NCBI GenBank assembly: GCA_015680685.1
Contig: MNCI01011925.1
Coordinates: forward strand, 540,586-604,585
DNA from: Gnetum montanum
Lineage: Eukaryota; Streptophyta; Gnetopsida; Gnetales; Gnetaceae
Direction of reading: 5' to 3'
Length of the DNA stretch: 64,000 nucleotides
Made by a program: the position numbers and the translations under genes
Shown: in pieces, positions 9,369-19,464 of the stretch
Numbering within the stretch: position 1 is the first letter of the stretch
Layout of the letters: every line of letters starts with the position of its first letter
Notes under the pieces: generated by a model
The model's database searches: none
Told to the model about the DNA's origin: nothing
What the model saw: only the letters and a program-made list of their open reading frames with translations

Positions 9369-9502
9369 TATAATGTACAACATTTATATGATATCTAATA
9401 ACATTTAAATGTTGTAGATATAATGTACAACATTTATATGATATCTAATAACATTTAAATAAGATTTTCAAGATATCTAATAAGATTTTCAAGATATCTA
9501 AT
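9369..9502. repeat. Local tandem duplications in the TA LTR promoter region
   Basis: A 42-bp segment occurs at 9369-9410 and again at 9419-9460. It is followed by two copies of a 21-bp unit starting AAGATTTTCAAGATATC at 9461 and 9482. Copy TB has a different, unduplicated sequence here (30,600-30,720), so TA was rearranged after the two copies separated. Confidence 0.85.
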
Positions 9503-10337
9503 AATTTGGTAACTATATTTATATGATATTGTGGGATGTGTGCCAGCCTATAAATACAACATTTAGGCACAAAGATACACAATAAGTTTCATTCCATAGT
9601 AGCCAAACTCTGTTAATTTTATTTCGTGAATTTAGTCTTAAGTACTTAGAAGTGTGAATGCCCACAATGTAGTGTGACTTAGTGAACAAAGTCTTTATTC
9701 GAACATCTTGTACTTGGGCACAGGTGTGATCGACAATAAAGATCGAGCTATTTCATACTATTGCAAAATTCTCCTAGTTTATTGCTTTACTTAGAATAAT
9801 GTTTACCATTTTCGCTTAGACTACTGATTATTGCTTTCCTAGTTAATGTTTTATCATTTCATGCACTTTACTTTTACTGTTGTTAGTTTGTGGAATGGAT
9901 AGGATTGATTTCAAGTTTAAAGTGTGATCGTTTGGTAACCTAGTAGTATTATTGGTTGGTTCACCTAGTAGCGAAGTACTTGGTAATTCCAATAATGGTT
10001 ACATAATCCCAAGATGTGTATGGAAAATCAAAAATTGATATCCATTGCCATAGGATAGAATAGATTCATTTATTATTTTATTTAGACTTAGAAACTATTT
10101 TCATTCCACCATGTTTGCTCAGAGAAATAATGGCCAAAGAACATCAAATATTATATAGCTCATGGTGAGCTAAACCATACACATAGACTTCACTAGCTCC
10201 ACATGGGAAGAGAATGGTCTCAAACTTAAACAAATTGCTAGCATAACTACGTTGCCTTGTCCATGGATTACAATTTGGTCGCACGTGAACACTTTTGACT
10301 TGTATGATTGGGTGTTGAATTGCTCCACTACTCATCA
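9503..10337 (+). repeat. Plus-strand LTR in copy TA (right end certain, left end approximate)
   Basis: A gypsy-type LTR with a TATA box TATAAATA at 9549-9556, a polyadenylation-like AATAAAGA near 9733, and a right end of CTCATCA at 10,337 followed by a primer binding site. The left end is blurred by local duplications. By comparison with TB, where an 880-bp LTR (30,661-31,540) fits the size of the G1 and G2 LTRs, the start should lie near 9500. It is an LTR of a G2-related family in plus orientation, opposite to the Tat-like element that follows. Confidence 0.7.
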
Positions 10338-10338
10338 T

Positions 10339-10356
10339 TGGCATCGTTGCCAAGGA
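10339..10356 (+). promoter_or_regulatory. Primer binding site after the TA plus-strand LTR
   Basis: TGGCATCGTTGCCAAGGA directly after the LTR end resembles the tRNA-Asp-complementary site used by many Athila/Tat elements (TGGCGCCGTTGCC-type). It would prime minus-strand synthesis. The TB copy is at 31,542-31,559 with three changes. Confidence 0.7.
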
Positions 10357-10471
10357 GAAGTCAATATATGCTGAGTAATTAATTTCATAAAGTTTGTTGT
10401 ATTAGAATTAAAAGTTAAAATTCATAACCTAGATAATTAAGCACACTTAACCAAAAGTCTTAAACCACAAC

Positions 10472-11312
10472 ATGGCTTCAAAAAAATATACATCATCACC
10501 TACCAAAGAGACGAAGAGGGGTAATGAAAAAATCACATATGCCAAAGCAAACAAGAATCACATATGCTCACAGTAATCCTTATCATCTAGATTTTACTTT
10601 CATCTTTCATCAGGATAGTCAAATGAGGTAGAGAGACATACAAGGCAACATAGTCCTACTTCTGGATCATGCAACACTTAATATGCTCCAAACTACCTTA
10701 AGGGGAATGAATCTAAACCAAATCTAAGAAGGGTACTATGTGCCTACGCACATGACAAGGTCCTATGAACCCACAAAGGAGAAGATGAGGAGAGATGCTG
10801 CCATGGAAATCAAATAGGTACACAACAAAGAGAAGCAGGTTAACACTTCCATTATCTTAAAGAACTCGATGCTAATGCATTTATTATAGAACAACTCCAC
10901 CATAATCATGAAGAGCCTTCAAAAAAACCTATCATTAGACTTGGGGAACCTATGAAAGTTCAACTACATTTTACTCTAGTAGAGACATCTAAGAGGAAGG
11001 TTACTGACTCCAATTATAAGTAGGACTCAAGGCCAAGAGTTTCTACTAGATCCTATAGAGGAGAATACAGGAGTCATGAAAGGAGGACAAGCTAGCACTT
11101 TTCTCATGCCATCTCATATGCATCATCATAATCATCGGTGGACTCTAACAGAAGGAGACAAAGGTACCAAGACCATGATAGGGAGGAAAGAAGAACTCAT
11201 GATTGTCATGACCACCATCCAAGGCACTCTAATACAGAATATGAAGACTATGGACAAAGAAGATGAAGGGATCAAAGAGAGGATCAATCTTCACATTTAC
11301 AATGAAGTTTAG
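10472..11312 (+). pseudogene. gag N-terminal part of a G2-related element in TA
   Basis: The ATG at 10,472 begins MASKKYTSSPTKE. Further on, in a broken frame, is the stretch that in G2 reads RDLQGNIVLPLD (here RDIQGN-like, about 10,635-10,700). A charged region rich in Arg, His, Asp and Glu follows at 11,130-11,300. The same order (LTR, PBS, conserved block, Arg-rich linker) occurs in G2 at 13.6-14.3 kb. Stops and frameshifts are frequent. The gag core, protease and pol are missing: at about 11,320 the sequence passes directly into the 3' end of a minus-strand element. The same junction exists in TB. Confidence 0.6.
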
Positions 11313-11371
11313 CCTTGGGATTCATGGGATGTGGATACAAAGGTTATAATATGAAAATTTGGTGGTGTTTC

Positions 11372-12445
11372 ATTGGCTCCTCTTTGTTGGTGTTTGGAGG
11401 ATTGACTCGAGAGGCATTGACAATGAATACAAAACACCATAGCAAATCTACCACTGACATTCCCTCTCTGCATTTGACCCAATCATGTTGAACCATGTTG
11501 AAGAGTGCTTGTGATGATGGGATAAGGCTATGATGAGATGGTGCTACTGGTCATTAGGGAGATGGTCATGAAGGCTAACAATGCATTCCAAGTATTGTCA
11601 TCATGGTTATAGCATGACACTGACATGTATTGAAGTATTGGTCACTCAATAAGTGTGTTTGAGGATCCAATCACTTCGCTCCAAGATTTCTCTAGTCATT
11701 AGGCTTTGAAGCTTCATTGGCCATTTAGCCTTTTAGCAATTTGACTCCCCCACTTTTTTTTCTTTTGGGTGAAACCTTCATTGGGTTTCATTGCCATGGT
11801 TGGTTTGATATGGTTTTCCATTGAATGAGTTATGTTACACTTGATGAACTTGGGAGTTATCCCACCAAATGAGCTGTGTTATGCTCAATGGACCTAATGA
11901 TTTTCCATTAATGAAATGTGTTACATTCAAGTTGACTTGAGGATGAGGCATGATGATGAGATGTCATATGCCCCTAATGCATGAGTGGCAAACATAGGTC
12001 AACATTTTTTTCAAGGTATGAAAGGTTATCATTAGGTTACGATGTTGGGCTCAAGGAGTGTTGTTAGATGGAGGGAAATGGTACAAGCACTTTTGATATA
12101 GTAGGAAAAATTTACCAAATCTTGCACATTGAGGTCATGTGGTTACATGTTGTCATAATGAGTTTCACCTTTTGCAATGGCTTTAGGGTTCATCTTGCAA
12201 ACACAACTCTAAGATGACAAGAAAGCCAAGAAAACAGAGCATGTTATATCATTACAATGCATACATGCCACATATAATGATGAAACCAAGCTACCTAGGT
12301 TAGCAATTTTGGTATTTTTAGCTTATGGTAGGTCATGGTACTAGTTTAAGGTCATAGTGAATCATGGTGTTGGTTTAAGGCCTCGACAACTATGGTAAAG
12401 TAAGCTCTCTTGTTGATGTCATGGTTATTGTAGGTTACATGTAGG
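11372..12445 (-). other. 3' internal region of minus-strand Tat-like element TA
   Basis: Minus-strand 3' region after integrase. It contains the repeat phrase GCTAGTTTAAGGCC-type at about 12,300-12,400. Near 11,372-11,388 lies the complement of a purine-rich AAAGAGGAGCCAA followed by TGAAACACC, the expected polypurine tract and first bases of a 3' LTR. N3 has the same arrangement at 51,194. In TA only some tens of bases of that LTR remain before the plus-strand gag fragment. A short minus-strand coding stretch starting MNPK at about 12,200 has a partner in TB (33,246-33,503), but I do not recognise it. Confidence 0.6.
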
Positions 12446-12772
12446 TCACATGTAATAAGGCTTGAGATAGGAATGGTTGACTAGATTGGCTAACTCATTT
12501 CGATCCATATGTGCGATCCTAAATGCTCCATTATTGTAGGCTCTAGTGACAAGGAATGACCCTTTCCAATTGGCTGAGAATTTATTCGCATTTTCATGGA
12601 CAGCTTTGAGGACCAAGTCACCTTCCTTGATCTTACGCTTGGTCAAGTTATGTTGGTGCTATCATTTCTACCTCTCTTGATATTACTTAATGTGAGTAAG
12701 CACTTGCATACATTGATCCTCGATTGAGTGTAGGTTCATTGTCTACACCTTCTTACTTTGTTGGTTGTTGAT
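12446..12772 (-). pseudogene. Integrase C-terminal part of TA, separated by G2 insertion
   Basis: Minus-strand open stretch (12,446-12,646) with KIKEGDLVLKAVHENANKF, GSFLVTRAY and NHSYLKPYYM. This is the typical end of a Tat/Athila integrase, where the chain binds DNA near the C-terminus. The preceding part of the same integrase lies at 19,465-20,320, on the far side of element G2. In TB the two parts are contiguous (33,690-34,700), which proves the split. Confidence 0.85.
12768..12772. other. Left target-site duplication of G2
   Basis: TTGAT immediately before the 5' LTR. The same five bases follow the 3' LTR at 19,460-19,464. A 5-bp duplication is the norm for Ty3/gypsy integration. Confidence 0.9.
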
Positions 12773-13519
12773 TGATGGGACGCGATATCGGGGTGTGCTG
12801 CTAAGTTTATAAATAAGAGGTGGCTCTCCCTTGTTTTCTCATCTAGATCTAGACCCTTAGCAAAACTCTGGCAGTTTTACCTCTCCAGAGATAGAATATT
12901 TTCCATGTGCCCATAGTAGGAGCTCCAAAGTGAACAGATATTGTACCTGAACACATATTTGTGTATAGAAATAAAGATGAACTTCTTGGATAAACCTTGC
13001 AGTGCATGGAATAGGCTAAATAGGAATTTTATTTATTGTTATTTACTATTTATCATTTACATGCTTTATTAGGAGTTAAATCTCTCTCAACCCTTCTCTC
13101 CTAGTTAAGTGCCTCAGTACGACCGCTTCGAGCATGTGCATTACGCGTGGTGATCCCAGGAACGACTAGCATTTGGTAACCACGGTTGCATTGGTTTAGG
13201 GTGTGAATGGTAAGTGGGAACGGATGCTGACGCTAGGTTAATTAAGACTTACTTAGTTAGTTAAAGTTAGTAATTAGTCTCTTCAACCCTTCACCTTATC
13301 AGCATAGGAGATAAAATAGAAAAGCTATAAAAATCATATACCTCGGACTTACTTAACCATACACCGTGACAACTACAAGTAAGTCTAGGAAGACAACGAA
13401 TAATTAACCTTAAGTGTTCCATGAGGTGTGTAGGCACTTAGTGTGCGGAGTTCGACCGGATCGCGCATGCTACGCACGTATTCGTATGGTTGAGTGTAGG
13501 GGTACCTCGCCACTCATCA
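12773..13519 (+). repeat. G2 5' LTR
   Basis: 747 bp, starting TGATGGGA and ending CTCATCA. A TATA-like TTATAAATAAG lies near 12,808, and AATAAAGATG near 12,970. Compared with the 3' LTR it lacks about 48 bp of U3 between GATATC repeats and a block of about 17-19 bp near 12,925. Confidence 0.92.
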
Positions 13520-13520
13520 T

Positions 13521-13538
13521 TCACACTGTTGCCAGGGA
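13521..13538 (+). promoter_or_regulatory. G2 primer binding site, degenerate
   Basis: TCACACTGTTGCCAGGGA follows the 5' LTR. It keeps the GTTGCC-GGGA core of the tRNA-Asp-type site found after the TA and TB LTRs, with substitutions at its start. Confidence 0.6.
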
Positions 13539-13614
13539 TTAAGTGTTTGTGCGCTAAGTAGAACATAGGATGAGTATATACCTAATTTTACTTTTATCCT
13601 CCATTAGGATGAAC

Positions 13615-15700
13615 AGATGCACTGGAGAGACTTGCAAGGTAACATAGTGTTACCTCTAGATCGTGCAGTCCCCAACATGCTCCTCCGTGCTTTGGCACAG
13701 ATCGACATGAATCAGCTCTATGTTAAGTAAGTTATAGGAGATTTTGACATGAGGGATTACAATCCCACAGCCACACAACATTTAAGGGACTTAAGGCAGG
13801 AGAGCCAACATACACTGTTGAAGGGCAAAGAGGTCCCGCATGTCCTAAGTGAAATTGGAGATGGTGAACCACTTATAACGGGTTCTCTATCGAAAGATGT
13901 TTCCCCTCCTAATGATAGTGAGGAGGTGGGGTATCAGAGCCTACGCTCCACGATACATAACCTTGGTTCTGATCCCCGTGAACACCAGCTATTCACTGAG
14001 GGAATAACAACACATGACAAGGATAGGCACTTAGATCGTCATCACGATCGGGGCTGAAGCCACAGAAAAGAAGGTAGGAAACATTGTCATGGTGATGGTT
14101 CTCCTTCTTCTTCCCCTTCTTCATATCATTCACCCTCTCCTTCCACATCTGGGCATAGCCATCAAGAGCATAATGGTGAGGATAGAGGTAGAGAAAATGA
14201 GAGACCTTGACGAGAGAGTCGAGAGAGATGACAAGGGCATGAAGAAAGGGAAAGTAGGGAACAACGTAGACATCATAGATGTCATGAAAGGGATGATCAT
14301 GATGAACCCCTACTTGCCACTTGAAGCATGCTAAATATAATGGAGGCAGTGATAATACCAACAAGGCATTTAAAAGATAGTCGGATCAAGTGTTTAGACA
14401 TGAACAACATCCCATGATTTGAAGGGGGATACAACGTAGATCCAAAAAACCATTTACAGGCATTCCATGATGCCTGCGCCTTGAAAAAGATAGAGAACGA
14501 GTGGCAGAAACTAAAGTTGTTTCCCAGGACACTCATTAAGGAATCAGAGAGTTGGTACCAGTCCTTAGAACTGGAAACCATTAGGAGGTGGAGTACGATG
14601 TCAGAACTCTTCATCGATAAATATCAAACGTACTCCAGAGTGTCTAATTTGTGTAAGAAAATCCAAGGATGGAAGCAAGGTACTCATGAACCCTTGGATT
14701 CTACCATGGGCCGCTACTACGCATTGTTACAGTGTTTCCCAGGCCATGGTTATGCACAACGAGATCAACTTTGCCACATCGTAGATGGGCAAGGTATGAA
14801 ACTAGGAGAACCCTTGGGACTTATGCCCAAGGGAGACTATCTGAACTTAGATCCCATGAAATTCATCGCTTGTTGGAACAAGTAGCCAAAGAAGAAGGGG
14901 AGCTACAGAAAAGGGAAAGTGCAGAGGAATATAACCATGATCCTTCCCTTCAAAAGAGGGAAGTGAGATTTTGTGATGAAGAGGATGAGTCACCATTCGA
15001 AGAGTTGGTGAATAGAAAAACCTTGCTGCTTCAAAAGCTAACAACGGAAGTATCGGCTAAGGTAAATCAGATACAGGATTCCTTGGATAGTAGACTTGAA
15101 CTTGTCCTAAATTGTAGAGGAGTCTAAGGAGGAACGAAGTAGTGACAAGAATAAGACAAAGCGGAGAGATTCAGGCCTTGCACGTGATAAGGGTAAGGGG
15201 AAAATAACTATCTCTGATGAGGTTGTGGATTCAGACACAGACGAATGCCAGTGGATGTGAGATCTACCACTATGACCATCCTAAGGGATGTTGTCCAATC
15301 ATCTCACATCTATAAGAGTCTAGGGTGTATGCACTCAACTTGAGACTTAACAGACGGTAGACACCCTGAAGGTTACCTTATCCCCGAGGTAACCCAAGAC
15401 AGTTCCACCAACCATTGACATACTATCCAAGTGGAACTCCATCACAACCCATCGAACAACATCAGTAGTGGCAATACCCATAGTCATGGGGGATGCCACC
15501 ACCAAAATAACAATACCCTTACCAGTAGCCGAACCCATATGGATACTACATGCAGCAACCGATTTCTCCAAGTGACTCCATGGGTCACACAACTCCCCAA
15601 TGTCACTACCAAGTTTGAGAGTACTTTAGAAGGACTCCTTCTCCTTCAGGAGATGCTCCATACCCATACCATCCTTCTAATCTGTCTGCACCTCTTCCAC
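13615..15700 (+). pseudogene. G2 gag, nearly readable but with stops
   Basis: Gag of G2, the structural protein of the cytoplasmic particle. The N-terminal block reads RDLQGNIVLPLDRAVPNML (about 13,635-13,690). An open stretch of 102 codons starts MRDYNP at 13,749. An Arg-, Ser- and His-rich linker follows (about 14,030-14,310). The retrotransposon gag core lies in 14,481-14,885: HLQAFHDACALKKIENEWQ just upstream, then FPRTLIKESESWYQSL and MSELFIDKYQTYSR. A frame change near 14,850 leads to a charged tail (LLEQVAKEEGELQ, 14,860-15,127), then Pro-, Gln- and Asn-rich text to about 15,700. The WYQSL motif and spacing fit the gag core family. I see no CCHC zinc knuckle. Confidence 0.8.
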
Positions 15701-15834
15701 TGGTAGTTCCCATAACACCTCCTGCTCCAACGATGCAAGGGGAACTCCCCACTCAACCATAGCAATGTAATGCTACGAGAGCAGTAAACATTCAACCCAC
15801 TGCTAGTTCTAACAATCACAAAAAGAGAAGACCT

Positions 15835-16509
15835 TTGTTCAGAACCAAAAGCCCAGACAAGCTCTCACAACAACAAGCGGTTGAGTCTAGGTACGCTCCT
15901 CCAACACATAAGGCTTCGGAGCACCCTTTAGTCCAACAACAGAGCTTAACGCATATGGTTATGTTAACACATACCGTAACTGATTGGATCAAGGTAGGCC
16001 ACCTTCCTATGAAACTATCTAACCCTAGAAATCCCTTAATCTACTTCCAAGTCGCTGGGAACGAACCACATAAGGCTCTTCTTGACTCAGGTTCTAGAGT
16101 CAACTTAATATCACGAGAAATGTATCAAGCCTGGAACCTACCCCAACTCAAGAAGAGTAATATTCAACTAGAGCTGGCTGACTAGTCCATCACCATTCTC
16201 TTGGGATTGGTGGAGGACATTATTACCATTGTGTGTGGTTGGTCATACCCAAATGATTTCTTGGTGATAGAGGTCAACAGCAACGAAGGGGACTTCCCAA
16301 TTATAATGGGAAGGCCATGGCTGAGTACAATAGATGCGTACGTAGGGATTCACGATCTTTCCTTGGAGATATCTAAGGTAAATATTTATGGAAAGATCGA
16401 GAAGAAGAAAGTTCCATGCATAACATATAGTGATTCATCGGGTGATGACATGGAGGAATGCTCAACATCTCTTCCATGTAATCGGTGTGCCCAAGAAACT
16501 ATGAGATAA
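15835..16509 (+). pseudogene. G2 aspartic protease
   Basis: Retropepsin-like protease that would cut Gag. The open stretch 15,835-16,185 ends with the active-site segment KALLDSGSRVNLISREMYQ, where the catalytic D-S-G is intact. After one TAG at 16,183 the reading continues in the same frame: VVCGWSYP-like flap region, then GDFPIIMGRPWLSTIDAYV, the C-terminal I-x-G-R-P-W-L motif of this family. It ends at TAA 16,507. One nonsense codon apart, the domain is complete. In G1 only the stretch just after this domain remains, at the window start. Confidence 0.85.
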
Positions 16510-18648
16510 AGGTGCCTGTATGTAGCAACCACACAAGTAGTGGACACCTTGTGGTTGACAGCTACTAGAAAGAGCAAACCAACATGCATGGAATGAGCTG
16601 AGGGAATAACTCATGCCAACAACGAAGGGATAGAAACATTGGAGTATGAGCATCGCCAACTTCCACCCCTTAATTTGAGAACATCAATGGGGAGAAGTTG
16701 GGCACTTTTAAGAAATTCAAATAGATGTTCATTATTTCAAATCTCTCCCTTTCCATTCAATTATGGGGAAGATGGCCACCTATGCTAATCATTTGGGGGC
16801 CCTTAGTTCTTTTTAATTTTTGTTTTACATATTTTCTTTACACATTTTTTTTCCACGTTTTTGTTTTACACATTTTTATTTTACACATTTTTGTTTTACA
16901 CGTTTTTGTTTTATACATTTTTGTCTTACACATTTTTGTTTTACACATTTTTTTTTTACAAATTTCTTTAACTTTTCTTATTTTTTGTTTTTTGTTTTTC
17001 AACATTGTTATACTTTTTCATTTTTTGTGTGTGTGAGTGTGTGTTCTCCACCTTGTAAGTTTGTCACCCACTAAGTGTTCTTAATGATGGTATGAACTAT
17101 TTTTCATATTGATTGCTAATGTTTGGTTTTTACCTTTAAGTCATGATGTTGATACTAAGGTATGGTTCTTTTGATATAGCAGGCAATGAGTTCACTTCAT
17201 CCATTCATCCACCAGTTCTATGGTCTCTCTTAGCTTGGAAGTGTACAATCCCTTTCTAATAAGACCTATTAACGAATTAGTGACTGGGCACTTCTCAAAC
17301 TAAGGAAGGACTCAAGGATTTAAAAGGGTGTGACTTCAAGGGAACTTGATGCATTTGTGTTGGCCATTCTCTTGGGTTCTTGGATGTTTTCTTTTTGAGT
17401 TTTCTTGCTATTTCGATGTCACCCAATCATCAGGAAGCTGAGCAATAAAAATAACAAAGTCTTTGCATGGTGTGGTTCTCANNNNNNNNNNNNNNNNNNN
17501 NNNNNNNNNNNNNNNNNNNNNNNNNNNNNNNNNNNNNNNNNNNNNNNNNNNNNGAGGATGGATCGGCCGAGTGCATTAATGCGAAGTCACTGGAAGTGGT
17601 TTTTTTGAGGCCAGACTTGGAATGGGATTTACTAAGTCACATTAATCATGAAATCCCTAGGGGGCTGTACACCACCTTGTTCTTGAGATTTCATTCCATT
17701 CTCTTCTCTCCATCCTTCTCTCCATTGTTCACCTCATTACTAGTTGTATCATTAGTGTATATTTTGGTGGATGCATTGTTTTTGTTTTGGTAAATTCTTG
17801 CAGTTAAGACTTTAACTCTTGTTCCATATGACATTCCCAAAGCCTACAGAATCTTTGAATGTGGTTTTGTTAGGGCATTAAGGGCATGAGCCTGCTTTGG
17901 GGAGGACCCATTGACATTCCTCTTTGGTGCACTAGTTAAATTCTTTTCCCTAACATTTTTGCAATCTATATTATTTTGTTCATTTCTATCTTGACATCCA
18001 TATCATCGAAGTTACAGTTGTCTCCTTTTCTTCATCTTTCTTATTCCTTTTTCTTTTTCCATTCTCTCGCTACCGAAGGTTCACGATTAGTCATGGGGGT
18101 ACGGGGGCCAATTTTTTTGATTTTCTCCTAACCACTACACCTTCAGTAATCAGAATTAATATATCTCTAGGCCCGTATCAGCCATACCACAACTCAGCCA
18201 ATGGACCTTTCACCAAAGCAAGGTATTAACTACATTATGATTCATTTACCCTTGCTAATATAAAGACTGTGTTGTGTGTGCAGATGGTAATCATGCAAAA
18301 ATGGATTGGATCTAGAGAGAACACTTGGAATGGAGCAGTGCTGAAGCAGCTATGCAAGGAGCAAGATCGATGACGTGCTTACGGATGGACAACAAAAGGT
18401 GTAATCTTGGCATTGGTAGCAGCAAAACTTCTTTCTCTCTCTCTCTCTCTCAAGTTGCCAAATTAGGCCTAATGTCAATGTAATAAGGTGTTCACTCTTG
18501 TTGTCATGAACACCAGTTTTGTTGTGTCTTGTAATGATGATCCATTCACATGTCACCCCATTAGTTCCATTTCGAGTCAATAATCTCATACCTTCCTGAT
18601 ATTATTGTAAGGAACTCAAGGATGAGTTTTCATTTAGTCATGGGGGTA
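16510..18648 (+). other. G2 pol-deletion join and 3' internal region
   Basis: After protease the G1-like linker continues to about 16,727 (AAGAAATTCAAATAG), then jumps to sequence matching G1 at about 3,229 (ATTTCAAATCTCTCCC, then GGGGAAGATGGCCACC at 16,766). The rest matches the G1 3' region. It contains about eight units of a 15-bp TTTTACACATTTTTG-like repeat (about 16,845-16,960), a TC microsatellite at about 18,430-18,452, and the polypurine tract CATGGGGGTA just before 18,649. No gene is recognised. The long Phe-rich readings here are translations of the 15-bp repeat. Confidence 0.8.
17482..17553. other. Assembly gap of 72 N
   Basis: Unsequenced bases inside the G2 3' region. The flanks match G1 at about 3,840 (GGTGTGGTTCTCA) and about 4,061 (GAGGATGGATTGG), about 220 bp apart there, so the true gap may be larger than the N run. 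Confidence 0.95.
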
Positions 18649-19459
18649 TGATGGGATGCGATATCGTGTACGCGATATCACGTCGTCCCCCACGATATCG
18701 CGTACACGATATCGCGGTGCGCTGCTAAGTCTATAAATAAGAGGTGGCTCTCCTTTGTTTTCTCATCTAGATCTAGACCCTTAGCGAAACTCTGGCAGTT
18801 TTACCTCTACAGAGATAGAATATTTTCCATGTGCCTGTAGTAGGAGCTCCAAAGTGAACGAATCTTTATTCGAGCAGATATTGTACCTGAACATATATTT
18901 GTGTACAAAAATAAAGATGAACTTCTTGGATAAACTTTGCAATGCATGGAATAGGCTAAATAGGACTTTTATTTATTTTTATTTACTATTTATCATTTAC
19001 ATGCTTTATTAGGAGTTAAATCTCTCTCAACCCTTCTCTCCTAGTTAAGTGCCTTAGTATGGCCGCTTTGAACACGTGCGTTACGTGTGGTGATCCCAGC
19101 AACGACTAGCATTTGGTAACCATGGTTGCATTGGTTCAAGGTGTGAATGCTAAGTGGGAATGGATGCTAACGCTAGGATAATTAAGACTTAGTTAGTTAG
19201 TTAAAGTTAGTAATTAGTCTCTTCAATCCTTCACCTTATCAGCATGGGAGATAAAATAGAAAAGCTATAAAAATCATATACCTTGGACTTACTTAACCAT
19301 ACACTATGACAACTACAAGTAAGTCTGGGAAGACAATGAATAATTAACCTTAAGTGTTCCATGAGGCTTGTAGGCACTTAGTGTGCGGAGTTCGACCAGA
19401 TTATGTGTGCTACGCATGTATTCATATGGTTGAGTGTAGGGATACCTCACCACTCATCA
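18649..19459 (+). repeat. G2 3' LTR
   Basis: 811 bp, starting TGATGGGATGCG and ending CTCATCA. A TATA box TATAAATAA lies at 18,732, and AATAAAGATG near 18,910. It contains a complete CpG-rich hairpin in U3 that the 5' LTR has lost. Confidence 0.93.
18658..18715. promoter_or_regulatory. 22-bp inverted repeat in U3 of G2
   Basis: Perfect 22-bp arms at 18,658-18,679 and 18,694-18,715 with a 14-base loop, about 17 bp upstream of the TATA box. It contains four GATATC palindromes and many CpG dinucleotides in otherwise CpG-poor DNA. It may be an enhancer or silencing target. Function is inferred from position only. Confidence 0.8.
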
Positions 19460-19464
19460 TTGAT
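19460..19464. other. Right target-site duplication of G2
   Basis: TTGAT immediately after the 3' LTR, identical to 12,768-12,772. Confidence 0.9.

Larger units (their letters stand above)
12773..19459 (+). mobile_element. G2: complete non-autonomous gypsy element (gag-protease only)
   Basis: A 6,687-bp element with two LTRs (12,773-13,519 and 18,649-19,459) flanked by TTGAT duplications. Order: 5' LTR, primer site, gag, aspartic protease, a join at about 16,727, 3' region, polypurine tract, 3' LTR. Compared with G1, the sequence jumps from the pre-RT linker (G1 about 350) directly to the end of pol (G1 about 3,229). The entire RT-RNaseH-integrase block, about 2.9 kb, is absent. It resembles elements described as terminal-repeat retrotransposons with a gag domain, which depend on pol in trans. 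The LTRs agree at about 95% where I compared them by eye. It lies within the integrase of TA, so it is younger than that element. A 72-base assembly gap lies in its 3' region. Confidence 0.92.

Noticed and set aside
10144-10353. Minus-strand ORF spanning the LTR end and primer site in TA, with a similar one at 31,347-31,556
   Set aside because: It is conserved only because TA and TB are duplicates. It overlaps the LTR terminus and PBS in antisense and lacks coding motifs.
16725-17074. Phe-, His- and Val-rich ORFs resembling membrane proteins
   Set aside because: They are translations of a 15-bp TTTTACACATTTTTG-like tandem repeat, whose length is a multiple of three and so keeps frames open.
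17405-17793. ORFs running across the assembly gap
   Set aside because: They contain unknown residues from the N run and have no similarity to anything recognised.
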